From positions 50,660-114,659 of the forward strand of contig CAKOMG010000008.1 of assembly GCA_934096585.1 (NCBI GenBank): 64,000 bases of DNA, in the 5' to 3' direction. A program made the position numbers and the translations under genes. The DNA is from an uncultured Bacilli bacterium. Lineage in GTDB: Bacteria > Bacillota_I > Bacilli_A > ML615J-28 > CAG-698. Shown here piece by piece: positions 8,478-16,109 of the stretch (the first letter of the stretch is position 1; every line of letters begins with the position of its first letter). The notes under the pieces are model-generated. The model saw only the letters and a program-made list of their open reading frames with translations. It ran no database searches and was not told where the DNA came from.

Positions 8478-8717
8478 ATAATTGATCACACCCTTAACAA
8501 ATCAGAACAAGACATTGAAGAAAATGAAATACTACTAGATTCAATCATGTTTAGAATAATTCAAATATCAGAAAATAATAATCATCTATCATTAGATTTC
8601 AAATCTAAACACCCCACTATACCTTGGGCTTCTATTAAAGGCATGCGCAATAAAAGCGTTCATGAATATGGTGTTATAAACATTACTATTATTTATGACA
8701 CAATTACTAAGTATTAA
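8478..8717 (+). pseudogene. Remnant of a HepT-like HEPN (DUF86) toxin
   Basis: The plus strand reads as the C-terminal two thirds of a DUF86 protein: an EENEILLDSIMFRIIQISE helix, then HPTIPWASIKGMRNKSVHEY, and finally IIYDTI. The HEPN RNase motif R-x4-H (RNKSVH) is intact. There is no ATG or other start in frame. The N-terminal ~30 residues are replaced by an AT-rich tandem repeat, and no MntA-type nucleotidyltransferase partner is near. The usual pair is HepT toxin with MntA antitoxin. I read this as a dead gene left after loss of the partner and the 5' end. Confidence 0.7.
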
Positions 8718-8730
8718 ATAACATTTAAAA

Positions 8731-8757
8731 AAACATCAAGAATTCAACTTGATGTTT
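8731..8757. terminator. Bidirectional terminator
   Basis: ACATCAAG-AATTCAA-CTTGATGT with U runs on both strands, placed between the HEPN remnant and the AAA ATPase gene. Confidence 0.8.
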
Positions 8758-9945
8758 TTATTTTACCAGCCATTCTCCAATATCAATTATTCTAATTCCT
8801 TCATATAAATACTCAGGATGTTTTGTTCTAGCAATTAATATTTTAGGATATGCATCTTTTATCTTTAATAAAGAACTAACCTCTCTATTAAATGTACTTT
8901 CATTTTCAATATTATCTGATACTTGAATATATATCTTTTCATCTCGCTTCATACATACAAAATCTATTTCTGATTTATAAAGCACACCCACATAAACTTC
9001 ATATCCTCTTCTAAGAAGCTCAATAGCAACAATGTTTTCATACATTCTTCCATAGTTCATATCTTTAATTCCTAGAACTGATGTTTTTAAACTAACATCA
9101 CATAAATAATACTTTTCTGATGATGATAAGTACTTTTTCCCCTTTATATCGTACCTATTAACTTTATAAAATAAAAATGCCTGACATAAACCACCTATAT
9201 ATGAGCCTATTGTTTTATCATTAACTTTCATATCATTTTTATTAATAATATCACTAATATTTTTAATTGATGTTAGATTTGAAATATTGTCCATTAAGAA
9301 TGATGTTACTTTAGTTAGAACATTTTTATTTCTTATTTTTTTTCTTTCTATTAAATCTCTTTCAATTATTGTTTGATAAACAGAATTGATATAATCTTTA
9401 CGGGCTTTTTCTGTTTGATATAAATATGATCCACTAAATCCTCCCATTTCAATAAATTGATTAAAATTAGAAATAGCATCATTTAATTCAAAATACTCTA
9501 AATATTCTTTATAAGAGAATGGAAATACCTTCAATTCTATTGTTCTACCTGTAAATAGCGTAGCCAAATTACTTGATAATAAAAAAGCATTTGATCCTGT
9601 AATATAAATATCATATTTATTTTGTGAGTGTAAACTATTTATCGTTTTTTCAAAGTTTTTACACATTTGTACTTCATCAATGATTAAATAATTATTTTTA
9701 CTTTCATCATAATTAGAAATAACATAATTATTTAATTCATGATATTCATGTAGTTTTTCAAATTCTAAATTATTAAAATCTATATAAATGATATTTGCTT
9801 TTTCATCACTGTTCATTATATATTCTTTAAATGAAGTAATTAACATAGACTTACCCGATCGTCTTATTCCTGTTATTACTTTAATATCTTGAGTTCCTTT
9901 ATAATCTATTAATTCTTGTAAATAATCTCTTTTAATAATTTTCAT
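8758..9945 (-). CDS. AAA ATPase with DUF4143 C-terminal domain
   Basis: 395 residues. Walker A GIRRSGKSM (about 26-34) and Walker B NYLIIDEVQ (about 85-93) belong to the archaeal-type AAA_14 domain. Residues ~205-385 form the DUF4143 part, ending with the nuclease-like strand EIDFVCMKRDEKIYIQVS. These proteins are common, often horizontally moved and of unknown function; a PD-(D/E)xK-like fold has been proposed for the C-terminus. It is a single-gene unit with its own terminator, next to a frameshifted TetR gene. Confidence 0.85.
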   Translation of the reverse strand: MKIIKRDYLQELIDYKGTQDIKVITGIRRSGKSMLITSFKEYIMNSDEKANIIYIDFNNLEFEKLHEYHELNNYVISNYDESKNNYLIIDEVQMCKNFEKTINSLHSQNKYDIYITGSNAFLLSSNLATLFTGRTIELKVFPFSYKEYLEYFELNDAISNFNQFIEMGGFSGSYLYQTEKARKDYINSVYQTIIERDLIERKKIRNKNVLTKVTSFLMDNISNLTSIKNISDIINKNDMKVNDKTIGSYIGGLCQAFLFYKVNRYDIKGKKYLSSSEKYYLCDVSLKTSVLGIKDMNYGRMYENIVAIELLRRGYEVYVGVLYKSEIDFVCMKRDEKIYIQVSDNIENESTFNREVSSLLKIKDAYPKILIARTKHPEYLYEGIRIIDIGEWLVK

Positions 9946-9975
9946 AATTCATCCTTTGCTTTAATTATATCATAA

Positions 9976-10652
9976 TTAATTTTCAAAATCAAGATTTCTA
10001 TTTCGAAATTTTGATTTTTTTTCATTTTCTCGAAATAGAATTATCAGATTATTTCGAAATTTTGATTTTTTTTCATTTTCTCGAAATATAATTATTATTT
10101 TATTTCGAATTTTTAAATTTTGATTATTTGCATTTTTTATTTTTTTACAGTCTTTTTCATAATCCATTAAACCATGAATTGTAAAGGCAAATGACATTGC
10201 ATCCATTTCTAAGTTTTTAAAATTTAATACTTTTTTTGTTCTAGCTCCTTAAAAATATATTTTGTCATATTGATCATTTTTTCTGTTTCAACAATCATTA
10301 TTTTTGCAGCTTCACTTGAAGTTGTGCGTTCAGAGTAAATAATGGAATAGAACATTAACATACTTTCTTCGCTTGTAAGTGCAATATAATTATTAACTAA
10401 TGTTGTTAAGATAAGAAACGGATCATTACCTTCTAGTTTTGGCATTTCCGTATGAGTCTTTTGTTTCGCTTGGCTCCTTAAATAATTATACATTTCATTA
10501 TTTAATTGTTCTTTTGAACTAAAATGATTATAAAGTGATGGTTTTTTTATTCCTACTTCTTTCGCAATCATACTCATTGATACAGCTTTTAATCCATATA
10601 CTGATGCTAAACGAAGTGTTGCATTAATTATTTCTTCTTTTCTATTATTCAT
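9976..10652 (-). pseudogene. TetR-family regulator split by a frameshift in an A7 run
   Basis: The first part (10652 to 10224) is a TetR HTH: IINATLRLASVYGLKAVSMSMIAKEVGIKKPSLYNHFSSKEQL. ATG 10652 is chosen because AGGAG precedes it. The frame stops after KELEQKKY in a run of seven A. One extra A would continue as VLNFKNLEMDAMSFAFTIHG, which is the normal end of this TetR type and is encoded in the next frame down to 9976. The restored protein would be ~220 residues, including a C-terminal extension of 17-residue repeats (FRENEKKSKF). It could be a real mutation, a phase-variable tract or a sequencing error. A dyad operator sits just upstream of the start. Confidence 0.75.
10001..10127 (-). 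repeat. 51-bp tandem repeat, about 2.5 copies, in frame
   Basis: Units begin at 10001, 10052 and 10103, each with TTTCGAAATTTTGATTTT-type sequence. 51 bp equals 17 codons, so the repeat adds whole copies of a 17-residue Lys/Glu/Arg-rich unit to the TetR C-terminus without breaking frame. Confidence 0.85.
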
Positions 10653-10665
10653 TTTTTCTCCTATT

Positions 10666-10679
10666 CTACCATTTGGTAG
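10666..10679. promoter_or_regulatory. Likely TetR operator
   Basis: Perfect dyad CTACC-AAAT-GGTAG lying 14 bases before the tetR ATG, suited to autorepression. Confidence 0.6.
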
Positions 10680-10710
10680 TATTTTTATCATTTTTATTAA
10701 AATATTGCAA

Positions 10711-10737
10711 AAAAAATACGGATAAAATATCCGTATT
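10711..10737 (-). terminator. Terminator of the sigma/anti-sigma/lipoprotein unit
   Basis: Minus strand AATACGGATA-TTT-TATCCGTATT then U run; the hairpin begins inside the stop codon of the lipoprotein gene. Confidence 0.85.
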
Positions 10738-11638
10738 ATTTCGCATATTGATAATTGTATTCGTATTCATTAGTTTCTGTATTTAAAACAGCACGAACAA
10801 TTATATTTTTAACTTCTTTTCCTTCTTTAACTTGAATCTTAATAAACTTGTTTTGTCCTTCTTTATGTTCTTTAAATCTATAACTTCTTTTAAAACCATT
10901 TTTAGATTCTTTAACTTCAATTGATAATTTACCATCTTCTTCTTCAAGTTCAAAAGATACTGTTTCTACTTTCTTGCCATTTGCAACTATTTCATATTTA
11001 AATTCATGCTCATATTCATTTTGTTCTTGTTCAAATTCTTCTTTTACAACAATATAATTATCCTTATCTTGAATAATTTTAAAATATGATTCATTTTCTA
11101 CTTCATCTTTATCTTGTTCTTTTTCAATTTTTCCTTCTAATTGATAAACAACATCATTTGAAATACAAATACCTGTTACACTGTACTCTTCTTCAACTTC
11201 ATCACTTTCATCTTTGTCTTCATCTTTGTCTTCATCTTCTTCTTTAATTAATTCTTGATTATAATATAAATCATAAGATGCTTCGTTTCCTTGCAAGTCT
11301 TTTGTTGTGATACGAATATAATTTGCATATTCTGGTTTATCAGATTCTTTTACTTCCGTTTTCATGCCACCATCTGTAGCTATAAATTCTTCCATTAAGT
11401 TTAAATATTTTTGAACTTCTTCTTGTTCCGTAACTTCAACTGCGTCTTCTGATTGACTCATTTTTTGTACTCTACTAAATTGTTCTTTTGCTTCAAGTAG
11501 TTTAATTGATGATAAAGTTTGATAAGAAATATTGCCTTCCACTTTATCCAAAGCACTACTGCTTTCTTGTTTAACACATCCTGTACCAATCACTAATAGT
11601 GATACTAACATTACAACAACTAACAAAAACTTTTTCAT
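10736..11638 (-). CDS. Acidic lipoprotein related to the neighbouring anti-sigma ectodomain
   Basis: 300 residues with a lipobox (IGTGC, Cys21). The mature part is rich in Glu, Asp and Lys, with a run EEDEDKDEDKDESDEVEEE near 136-155. Its C-terminal half follows the same pattern as the upstream membrane protein: a GI-I-ND-YQL-GK strand, an acidic linker, YFKII-DKDNYIVV, EYE-EF and K-KVETVSFEL. The two therefore look like paralogues, one tethered by lipid and one by a helix. It has its own copy of a promoter motif shared with the sigma gene. Function unknown; a stress sensor or competitor for the same ligand is a guess. Confidence 0.75.
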   Translation of the reverse strand: MKKFLLVVVMLVSLLVIGTGCVKQESSSALDKVEGNISYQTLSSIKLLEAKEQFSRVQKMSQSEDAVEVTEQEEVQKYLNLMEEFIATDGGMKTEVKESDKPEYANYIRITTKDLQGNEASYDLYYNQELIKEEDEDKDEDKDESDEVEEEYSVTGICISNDVVYQLEGKIEKEQDKDEVENESYFKIIQDKDNYIVVKEEFEQEQNEYEHEFKYEIVANGKKVETVSFELEEEDGKLSIEVKESKNGFKRSYRFKEHKEGQNKFIKIQVKEGKEVKNIIVRAVLNTETNEYEYNYQYAK

Positions 11639-11655
11639 AATTTTTCCTCCTAGTA

Positions 11656-11682
11656 TTTGTTTATTTACAACTAATAAACAAA
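11656..11682. repeat. Perfect 10-bp inverted repeat in the lipoprotein leader
   Basis: TTTGTTTATT-TACAACT-AATAAACAAA. Its right arm is the downstream block of the shared promoter motif, so it could be an operator or a 5'-UTR hairpin. Confidence 0.7.
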
Positions 11683-11703
11683 CAAGATGTTAATTTTATT
11701 GGT
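11672..11703 (-). promoter_or_regulatory. Candidate ECF-sigma promoter (copy at the lipoprotein gene)
   Basis: On the minus strand ACCAATAAAA, 11 nt, TTTGTTTATTA. The identical two blocks with identical spacing occur upstream of the sigma factor gene (13231-13262) and I saw them nowhere else in the window. Confidence 0.6.
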
Positions 11704-11709
11704 AAAATT

Positions 11710-12693
11710 TTAAAAAATTTTAAATTTTTTTTCTATTTGTTCATTAATAAAATAATAAATGATATATTGATCCTGTTCACTAACTTTTATATTACCTTTA
11801 TAATTATCTAAATCTACTTTTAAAGTAATTTTATCCTTTTTTTGTTTGGCTTTAATTTTACCATTTGTATCTTTGTTTTCTATTTCTATGACTACTTCTA
11901 TTTCTGTTCCGTCTATTTCGTATGATAATTGATATTTAGAAACTAATTTATTATTTACAAATTCCATATAAACATATTCATATTCATCTTCTTCTTTTTC
12001 TTGTTGAATGACAAAATACTTATCATTAGTCAAAATAACTTTAATTTCAGTTTCTATTTCATCACTTTCTATTTCTGTTTTGCCAATAATTTGATATTGA
12101 ATATTATTTATAATCATAATACCTTCTAAATCATATACTTCTTCTTCATCATCATGCTCTTTTAGCGTTTTATTGAAATATAATGTATATTGAAGAGATA
12201 TATTACTATTAAGTATTGGCTTAATTTCCATTTGATATGCATACCCTGGTTTAGATGAAGGAGCAATTGTATAATCAACTTTACTTTTTGTTAACATTTG
12301 TCTTATTGTTAAAAAGTGATAATGAATATCTTTACTCACTTCATTCACATTTTGCGTGCTCAATTTCCTTAATGATAAATTAGATATATTATTTATACCA
12401 CTTGTATATATATGATTTGCGGCTGCCATTAATTCAAAAGCATAGGATTCATCAACAGTAGAAGCAATAATTGGTTTATCAGGATTATTTATAGAAGGGC
12501 TTGATACTGAAACTACCCCAACAATTATTAAAATTAAAAATGTTAAAGCGCTAAGTCCAAGTTTAAAGAACCCTTTAAAGCTTTTCTTTTCTTGATGTAC
12601 ATATTTATATTTAATTTGTTGTTTTCTATCAATAACTTCGATGTTATTAACTTCTTCTTTTAAATTAGTGATAAACTCTTCATATTTACTCAT
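11710..12693 (-). CDS. Membrane-spanning anti-sigma-like protein
   Basis: About 327 residues from the ATG at 12693, preferred over an in-frame GTG at 12702 because GGTAGGTGA then lies at the right distance. A ~40-residue cytosolic segment precedes a single membrane helix (LGLSALTFLILIIVGVVSVSS). A ~250-residue external domain follows. It starts one base after the sigma gene stop, the classic arrangement for a sigma factor and its membrane-bound anti-sigma factor. No zinc-binding HxxxCxxC motif is present, so this is not a ZAS-type anti-sigma. The external domain resembles the downstream lipoprotein. The role is inferred from context. Confidence 0.65.
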   Translation of the reverse strand: MSKYEEFITNLKEEVNNIEVIDRKQQIKYKYVHQEKKSFKGFFKLGLSALTFLILIIVGVVSVSSPSINNPDKPIIASTVDESYAFELMAAANHIYTSGINNISNLSLRKLSTQNVNEVSKDIHYHFLTIRQMLTKSKVDYTIAPSSKPGYAYQMEIKPILNSNISLQYTLYFNKTLKEHDDEEEVYDLEGIMIINNIQYQIIGKTEIESDEIETEIKVILTNDKYFVIQQEKEEDEYEYVYMEFVNNKLVSKYQLSYEIDGTEIEVVIEIENKDTNGKIKAKQKKDKITLKVDLDNYKGNIKVSEQDQYIIYYFINEQIEKKFKIF

Positions 12694-12694
12694 T

Positions 12695-13216
12695 TTATTC
12701 ACCTACCTTTTCTTTCATCTTTTTTACTGCTTTGTTATAAAGCCATGTAATTGTTCCTAAAGGTTTTTTCATTATTTTCGCTATTTCTTTATGTTTTAAA
12801 TCATCAATAACATGCATAATAAATACATCTAATTCCTTACCCTCTAGAGTTTGATAAACTAAATCTAATAGTTTATTATCTTCTGTTTCATTAACATAAG
12901 TATCTTCGTATAAAGAAAAATCATGAAATTCTTCTTTTTTATGTTTGTTATAATAATTAATTGCTAAGTTTCTTGCAATTGTTACAATAAAGGCAACAAC
13001 ATTAGTATTTTCTTTATATTTATGAATATTATTTAAAAATCTTAAATACGTATCTTGCATTATATCTTCTGTAGTCATTTTGTTTTTTACAACTGAAAGA
13101 ATGGTTACATATACTTGATTTTTTGTTAGATCATAAAATTCATCAAACATATCTAAATTGTCATTTTTTAATTGTTTAACAATTTCTTGCATTAATAAGC
13201 TATCATTTCTATTCAT
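12695..13216 (-). CDS. ECF-type RNA polymerase sigma factor
   Basis: 173 residues from ATG 13216 (GGAG eight bases upstream). Region 2: MFDEFYDLTKNQVYVTILSVV, then TEDIMQDTYLRFLNNIHKY, with the -10 recognition part FIVTIARNLAINYYNKHKK. Region 4: KELDVFIMHVIDDLKHKEIAKIM followed by KKPLGTITWLYNKAVKKMKE, a helix-turn-helix. It should direct polymerase to the motif ACCAATAAAA-N11-TTTGTTTATTA found at its own promoter and at the lipoprotein two genes down. The next gene is its likely anti-sigma factor. The inducing signal is unknown, presumably outside the cell. Confidence 0.88.
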   Translation of the reverse strand: MNRNDSLLMQEIVKQLKNDNLDMFDEFYDLTKNQVYVTILSVVKNKMTTEDIMQDTYLRFLNNIHKYKENTNVVAFIVTIARNLAINYYNKHKKEEFHDFSLYEDTYVNETEDNKLLDLVYQTLEGKELDVFIMHVIDDLKHKEIAKIMKKPLGTITWLYNKAVKKMKEKVGE

Positions 13217-13230
13217 GTTATATCTCCACT

Positions 13231-13262
13231 TAATAAACAAATATTATTTTACTTTTATTGGT
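13231..13262 (-). promoter_or_regulatory. Candidate autoregulated ECF promoter (copy at the sigma gene)
   Basis: Minus strand ACCAATAAAA, 11 nt, TTTGTTTATTA, ending 15 bases before the sigma ATG. Same blocks and spacing as 11672-11703. Confidence 0.6.
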
Positions 13263-13362
13263 TTATTTTATCATATTTTTGAAACTTTTAAAATATTTTA
13301 TTTATTTTTTTAAGATATTAATTTTTATGTTATGATTAAATAAATTATAGGAGGCTTAAAAA

Positions 13363-13974
13363 ATGAATAATGAACCAAAAACATATGGCTATGTTCGCGT
13401 TTCAACACTTACACAAAAAATAGATCGACAAATGAACGAACTATATAACCTTGGAATTGATAAAAAATACATTTATATTGATAAACAAAGTGGCAAAGAT
13501 TTTAATCGCCCTAATTATCAGAAATTAAAAAAGAAATTAAAAAAAGATGATTTATTAATTATTAAATCAATTGATAGGTTAGGTCGTAACTATGAAATGA
13601 TTATTGAAGAGTGGGCATGTATAACAAAAATTATTAAAGCTAATATTTTTGTTATTGATTTTCCTTTACTAGATACTAGGAGTGAAACTAACTTAATTGG
13701 TAAGTTTGTAAGTGATATTTTTTTACAGGTATTATCGTTTGTGGCGGAAAATGAAAGACAAAATATAAAACAAAGGCAAATGGAAGGCATCCGTATTGCT
13801 AAGCTTAAGGGTACACACATGGGACGCCCTAAAATAATACTTCCCGATAACTTTATTGATGCTGTTAACGAGATATCAAAAAATAATCAATCATATAAAG
13901 TGGGTGCAAAGCTAACAGGAATGAAAGATGGAACCTTTTATAAATATATGAAAATATATTTAGCAAACAATTAA
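13363..13974 (+). CDS. Small serine recombinase (resolvase/invertase family)
   Basis: 203 residues. The catalytic domain starts YGYVRVSTLTQKIDRQ (nucleophile Ser in VRVS), with IDRLGRN (about 66-72) and the long E helix ERQNIKQRQMEGIRIAK. A short C-terminal helix-turn-helix follows MGRPK. The size and layout are those of Tn3-type resolvases and Hin/Gin invertases, which cut at short dyad sites with a 2-bp core. Direct repeats start at its stop codon and may be its own site. The 22-bp dyads at 19575 and 29353 are another possible target. RBS AGGAGG. No transposase is adjacent. Confidence 0.9.
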   Translation: MNNEPKTYGYVRVSTLTQKIDRQMNELYNLGIDKKYIYIDKQSGKDFNRPNYQKLKKKLKKDDLLIIKSIDRLGRNYEMIIEEWACITKIIKANIFVIDFPLLDTRSETNLIGKFVSDIFLQVLSFVAENERQNIKQRQMEGIRIAKLKGTHMGRPKIILPDNFIDAVNEISKNNQSYKVGAKLTGMKDGTFYKYMKIYLANN

Positions 13975-14053
13975 TATCTTATATGTTTAAAATAAGTAAT
14001 ATCTTACATATTTTTAAACAAGTAAGATAACGAGTAAGATAACGAGTAAGATG
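13972..14053 (+). repeat. Repeat cluster abutting the recombinase gene, possible recombination site
   Basis: Two ~25-bp direct repeats (13972-13996 and 13997-14022, both starting TAATATCTTA) are followed by a 12-bp tandem unit GTAAGATAACGA at 14022, 14034 and partly 14046. ATCTTAC (14001) and GTAAGAT (14022) form an inverted pair. The first repeat begins in the recombinase stop codon. Resolvase res sites consist of just such clustered subsites. Confidence 0.55.
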
Positions 14054-14077
14054 TTGATTTTGTTCTTTACAACCAGT

Positions 14078-14328
14078 TAATAGTTTAGAAAAAATACCAA
14101 GTTTAAGAAAGATATCAAAAATTAAAAGTATTCATTCATCTATTGAAATTGAACATAATAGTTTAACTTTTGATTAAGTTACTAACATTATTAATGAAAA
14201 AAATACTAGATTCACAAGACTATATTATAACTATTAAAAATGCTATTGAAGCCGGGTTATTATTAATGACTGAACCTGATAAACCAACTTCTAAAAATCA
14301 AAGATATTATAAAAATATTAACATATAA
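14078..14328 (+). pseudogene. Remnant of a Fic-family gene, internal part deleted
   Basis: The N-terminal part reads RKISKIKSIHSSIEIEHNSLTFD then a stop, then VTNIINEKN, the Fic_N motif of Fic/DOC proteins. Directly after comes the C-terminal winged-helix end: KNAIEAGLLLMTEPDKPTSKNQ. The central catalytic Fic core (~200 codons) is missing. It is not expressed as a functional protein. An intact but different Fic gene is at 53.7 kb. Confidence 0.7.
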
Positions 14329-14349
14329 ACTATATTTTTAAGATTTTAC

Positions 14350-14378
14350 TTGAAATTATTATCAATTTAGTATATTAT
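14350..14378 (+). promoter_or_regulatory. Promoter of efp
   Basis: TTGAAA, 17-nt spacer, TATTAT; 38 bases before the ATG. Confidence 0.65.
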
Positions 14379-14415
14379 ATATTATATATCTATAGAAAGG
14401 GTTAGGATTATAATT

Positions 14416-14985
14416 ATGGAAATGATTTCAGCAATCGATCTACGTGCTGGTCATGCATTCGAATATAATGGAAGTGTATGGCAAGTATTAGAACAAGACT
14501 TCATGAAACCAGGAAAAGGTAATGCCGTAATGCGTGTTAAGATGAAGGATTTAAAGAGTGGTTCTATTGTACAAACTACTTTAAACCCAAATAACAAGTA
14601 TCGTAAATGCATTATTGATAAAAAAGATATGTTATTCTCTTATGTGGATGGAGATTCATATGTATTCATGGATAATGAAGATTACACAACAATTGAAGTA
14701 CCTGCAGAAAACTTAAAATGGATGAAAAACTTCATCGTTCCAGGTGAATCTAATTGTGTTGTATCAATGTGTGAAGGTGATATCTTAGGAGTCGCAACAA
14801 AAGAAGAAAAAGTTGCTTTAACAGTTAGTGAAGCAGAACCAGCAGTCAAAGGTAACACTTCTCAAACTGCAAGAAAGAAAGTAACTTTAGAAACAGGATT
14901 CCAAGTTGAAGTTCCTTTGTTCATTGAAGAAGGCGATAAAGTTATCGTTAATGTGACAGATGGATCTTACTGTTCTAGAGCTTAA
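14416..14985 (+). CDS. efp: Translation elongation factor P
   Basis: 189 residues, full length with all three beta-barrel domains (KOW-like N-domain, middle OB domain, C-terminal OB domain ending DKVIVNVTDGSYCSRA). EF-P binds between the P and E sites and rescues ribosomes stalled at polyproline. The loop that reaches the peptidyl transferase centre reads KPGKGNA, with Lys at the tip, the modifiable residue in Lys-type EF-P. No modification enzyme gene is in the window. It is a single-gene unit with promoter and terminator. Start 14416 has AGGA eight bases upstream; ATG 14422 is an alternative. Confidence 0.96.
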   Translation: MEMISAIDLRAGHAFEYNGSVWQVLEQDFMKPGKGNAVMRVKMKDLKSGSIVQTTLNPNNKYRKCIIDKKDMLFSYVDGDSYVFMDNEDYTTIEVPAENLKWMKNFIVPGESNCVVSMCEGDILGVATKEEKVALTVSEAEPAVKGNTSQTARKKVTLETGFQVEVPLFIEEGDKVIVNVTDGSYCSRA

Positions 14986-14990
14986 TAATA

Positions 14991-15020
14991 AAAAAAGAAC
15001 TCACGATGAGTTCTTTTTTT
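14991..15020 (+). terminator. Terminator of efp
   Basis: GAACTCA-CGA-TGAGTTC followed by eight T. The next 190 bases up to the promoter at 15206 hold only AT-rich sequence. Confidence 0.9.
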
Positions 15021-15205
15021 ATTTATTTTATAGTTTTTTAAATTAGTTTTTAATTTGATAATAATTATAAAACTTTTTTATAATTCTTTCATTAATAAAA
15101 AGTCTTTAATTTTTTATATGTTTAATTATACTATTTTATTTAAAGTATTGTCAACAAAACTGTTCAGTTTGTAACTTGTTCTTATCATTTGATATTAATA
15201 AGTTG

Positions 15206-15234
15206 TTGACTTTTATATTGATTAATGTTAAAAT
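15206..15234 (+). promoter_or_regulatory. Promoter of the HTH-ART/antitoxin pair
   Basis: TTGACT, 17-nt spacer, TAAAAT, 20 bases before the ATG. Confidence 0.7.
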
Positions 15235-15254
15235 AAATATGAGGATAAAGAAAA

Positions 15255-16109
15255 ATGAACTACAATATTAAATCTGATTTATTATTAATAAGAGAACTAT
15301 TTCAACTTACTCAAGAAGAATTAGCTAATAAATTACAAGTTGAACCTTTAAGAATTGCTAGAATAGAATTAGGAAAATCTTACCCTAGAGAAGAATTTAT
15401 TGATAAATTCTATAATTTTTGCTTTAAAAGTAAATTAAACCTAAATAAACAAAAAGAAATGTTTTATAAAGAAGAAATGAAAGAAAACCATATTCTTTTA
15501 ACTCATGCATCAAAATATGGTATAGAAGGAGCTTTATCTCTTGATAAGAGTAAAGACAATAATGATTTTGGAAAAGGATTCTATTGTGGAAATTCTTACG
15601 ATAATTCAGTATCATTTGTTTGTAAATTTCCATCTGCAAGTATTTATTTTATTGATTTTGATTTTAAAGGTTTAATAAAAAAAGAATTTAAAGTTGATAC
15701 AGAATGGATGATGGCTATTGCTTATTTTAGAGGTAAATTAGAAAACTATAAAAATCATAAAATTATTAAAAATATTATCAATTCTTTAAAAGCAGTTGAT
15801 TATATTATCGCTCCAATTGCGGATAACAGAATGTTTGAAATTATTGATACATTTATTAATGGTGAAATCACAGATGAACAATGCAAACATTGCTTAGCCG
15901 CCACTAATCTTGGTATGCAATATATTTTTATTTCCAATAAATCTCTTGAACATATTCATATACTTGAAAAATGTTTTATATCAAGTGTTGAAAAAGAGCA
16001 TTATCAAAAAGAGCAAATTAATTATTTAATAACAGGAAATAATAAAACTAAACTAGCTAGAATACAATATAAAGGGCAAGGAAAATACTTAGAGGAAATA
16101 CTAATATGA
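15255..16109 (+). CDS. XRE helix-turn-helix fused to DUF3990 ADP-ribosyltransferase-like toxin
   Basis: 284 residues. Residues 1-70 are an XRE DNA-binding domain (LLIRELFQLTQEELANKLQV then RIARIELGKSYP). Residues ~75-260 match DUF3990 of the ART fold: LTHASKYGIEG (His), DFGKGFYCG (Tyr), and a late LGMQYIFIS strand with Gln at the place usually occupied by Gln in this family. Substrate and target are unknown. The gene overlaps the next one by four bases (ATGA). The same pairing, with the HTH on the other partner, occurs at 34.7-36 kb, which supports a toxin-antitoxin reading. I infer autoregulation through the HTH. RBS GAGGA. Confidence 0.72.
   Translation: MNYNIKSDLLLIRELFQLTQEELANKLQVEPLRIARIELGKSYPREEFIDKFYNFCFKSKLNLNKQKEMFYKEEMKENHILLTHASKYGIEGALSLDKSKDNNDFGKGFYCGNSYDNSVSFVCKFPSASIYFIDFDFKGLIKKEFKVDTEWMMAIAYFRGKLENYKNHKIIKNIINSLKAVDYIIAPIADNRMFEIIDTFINGEITDEQCKHCLAATNLGMQYIFISNKSLEHIHILEKCFISSVEKEHYQKEQINYLITGNNKTKLARIQYKGQGKYLEEILI

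Noticed and set aside
9976..10206. Separate 76-residue gene starting MDAMSFAFTIHG
   Set aside because: It is the continuation of the TetR gene after a frameshift, with no RBS of its own.
13972..14053. CRISPR-like array from the short repeats next to the recombinase
   Set aside because: Units are 12 and 25 bp without unique spacers and no cas genes are present.
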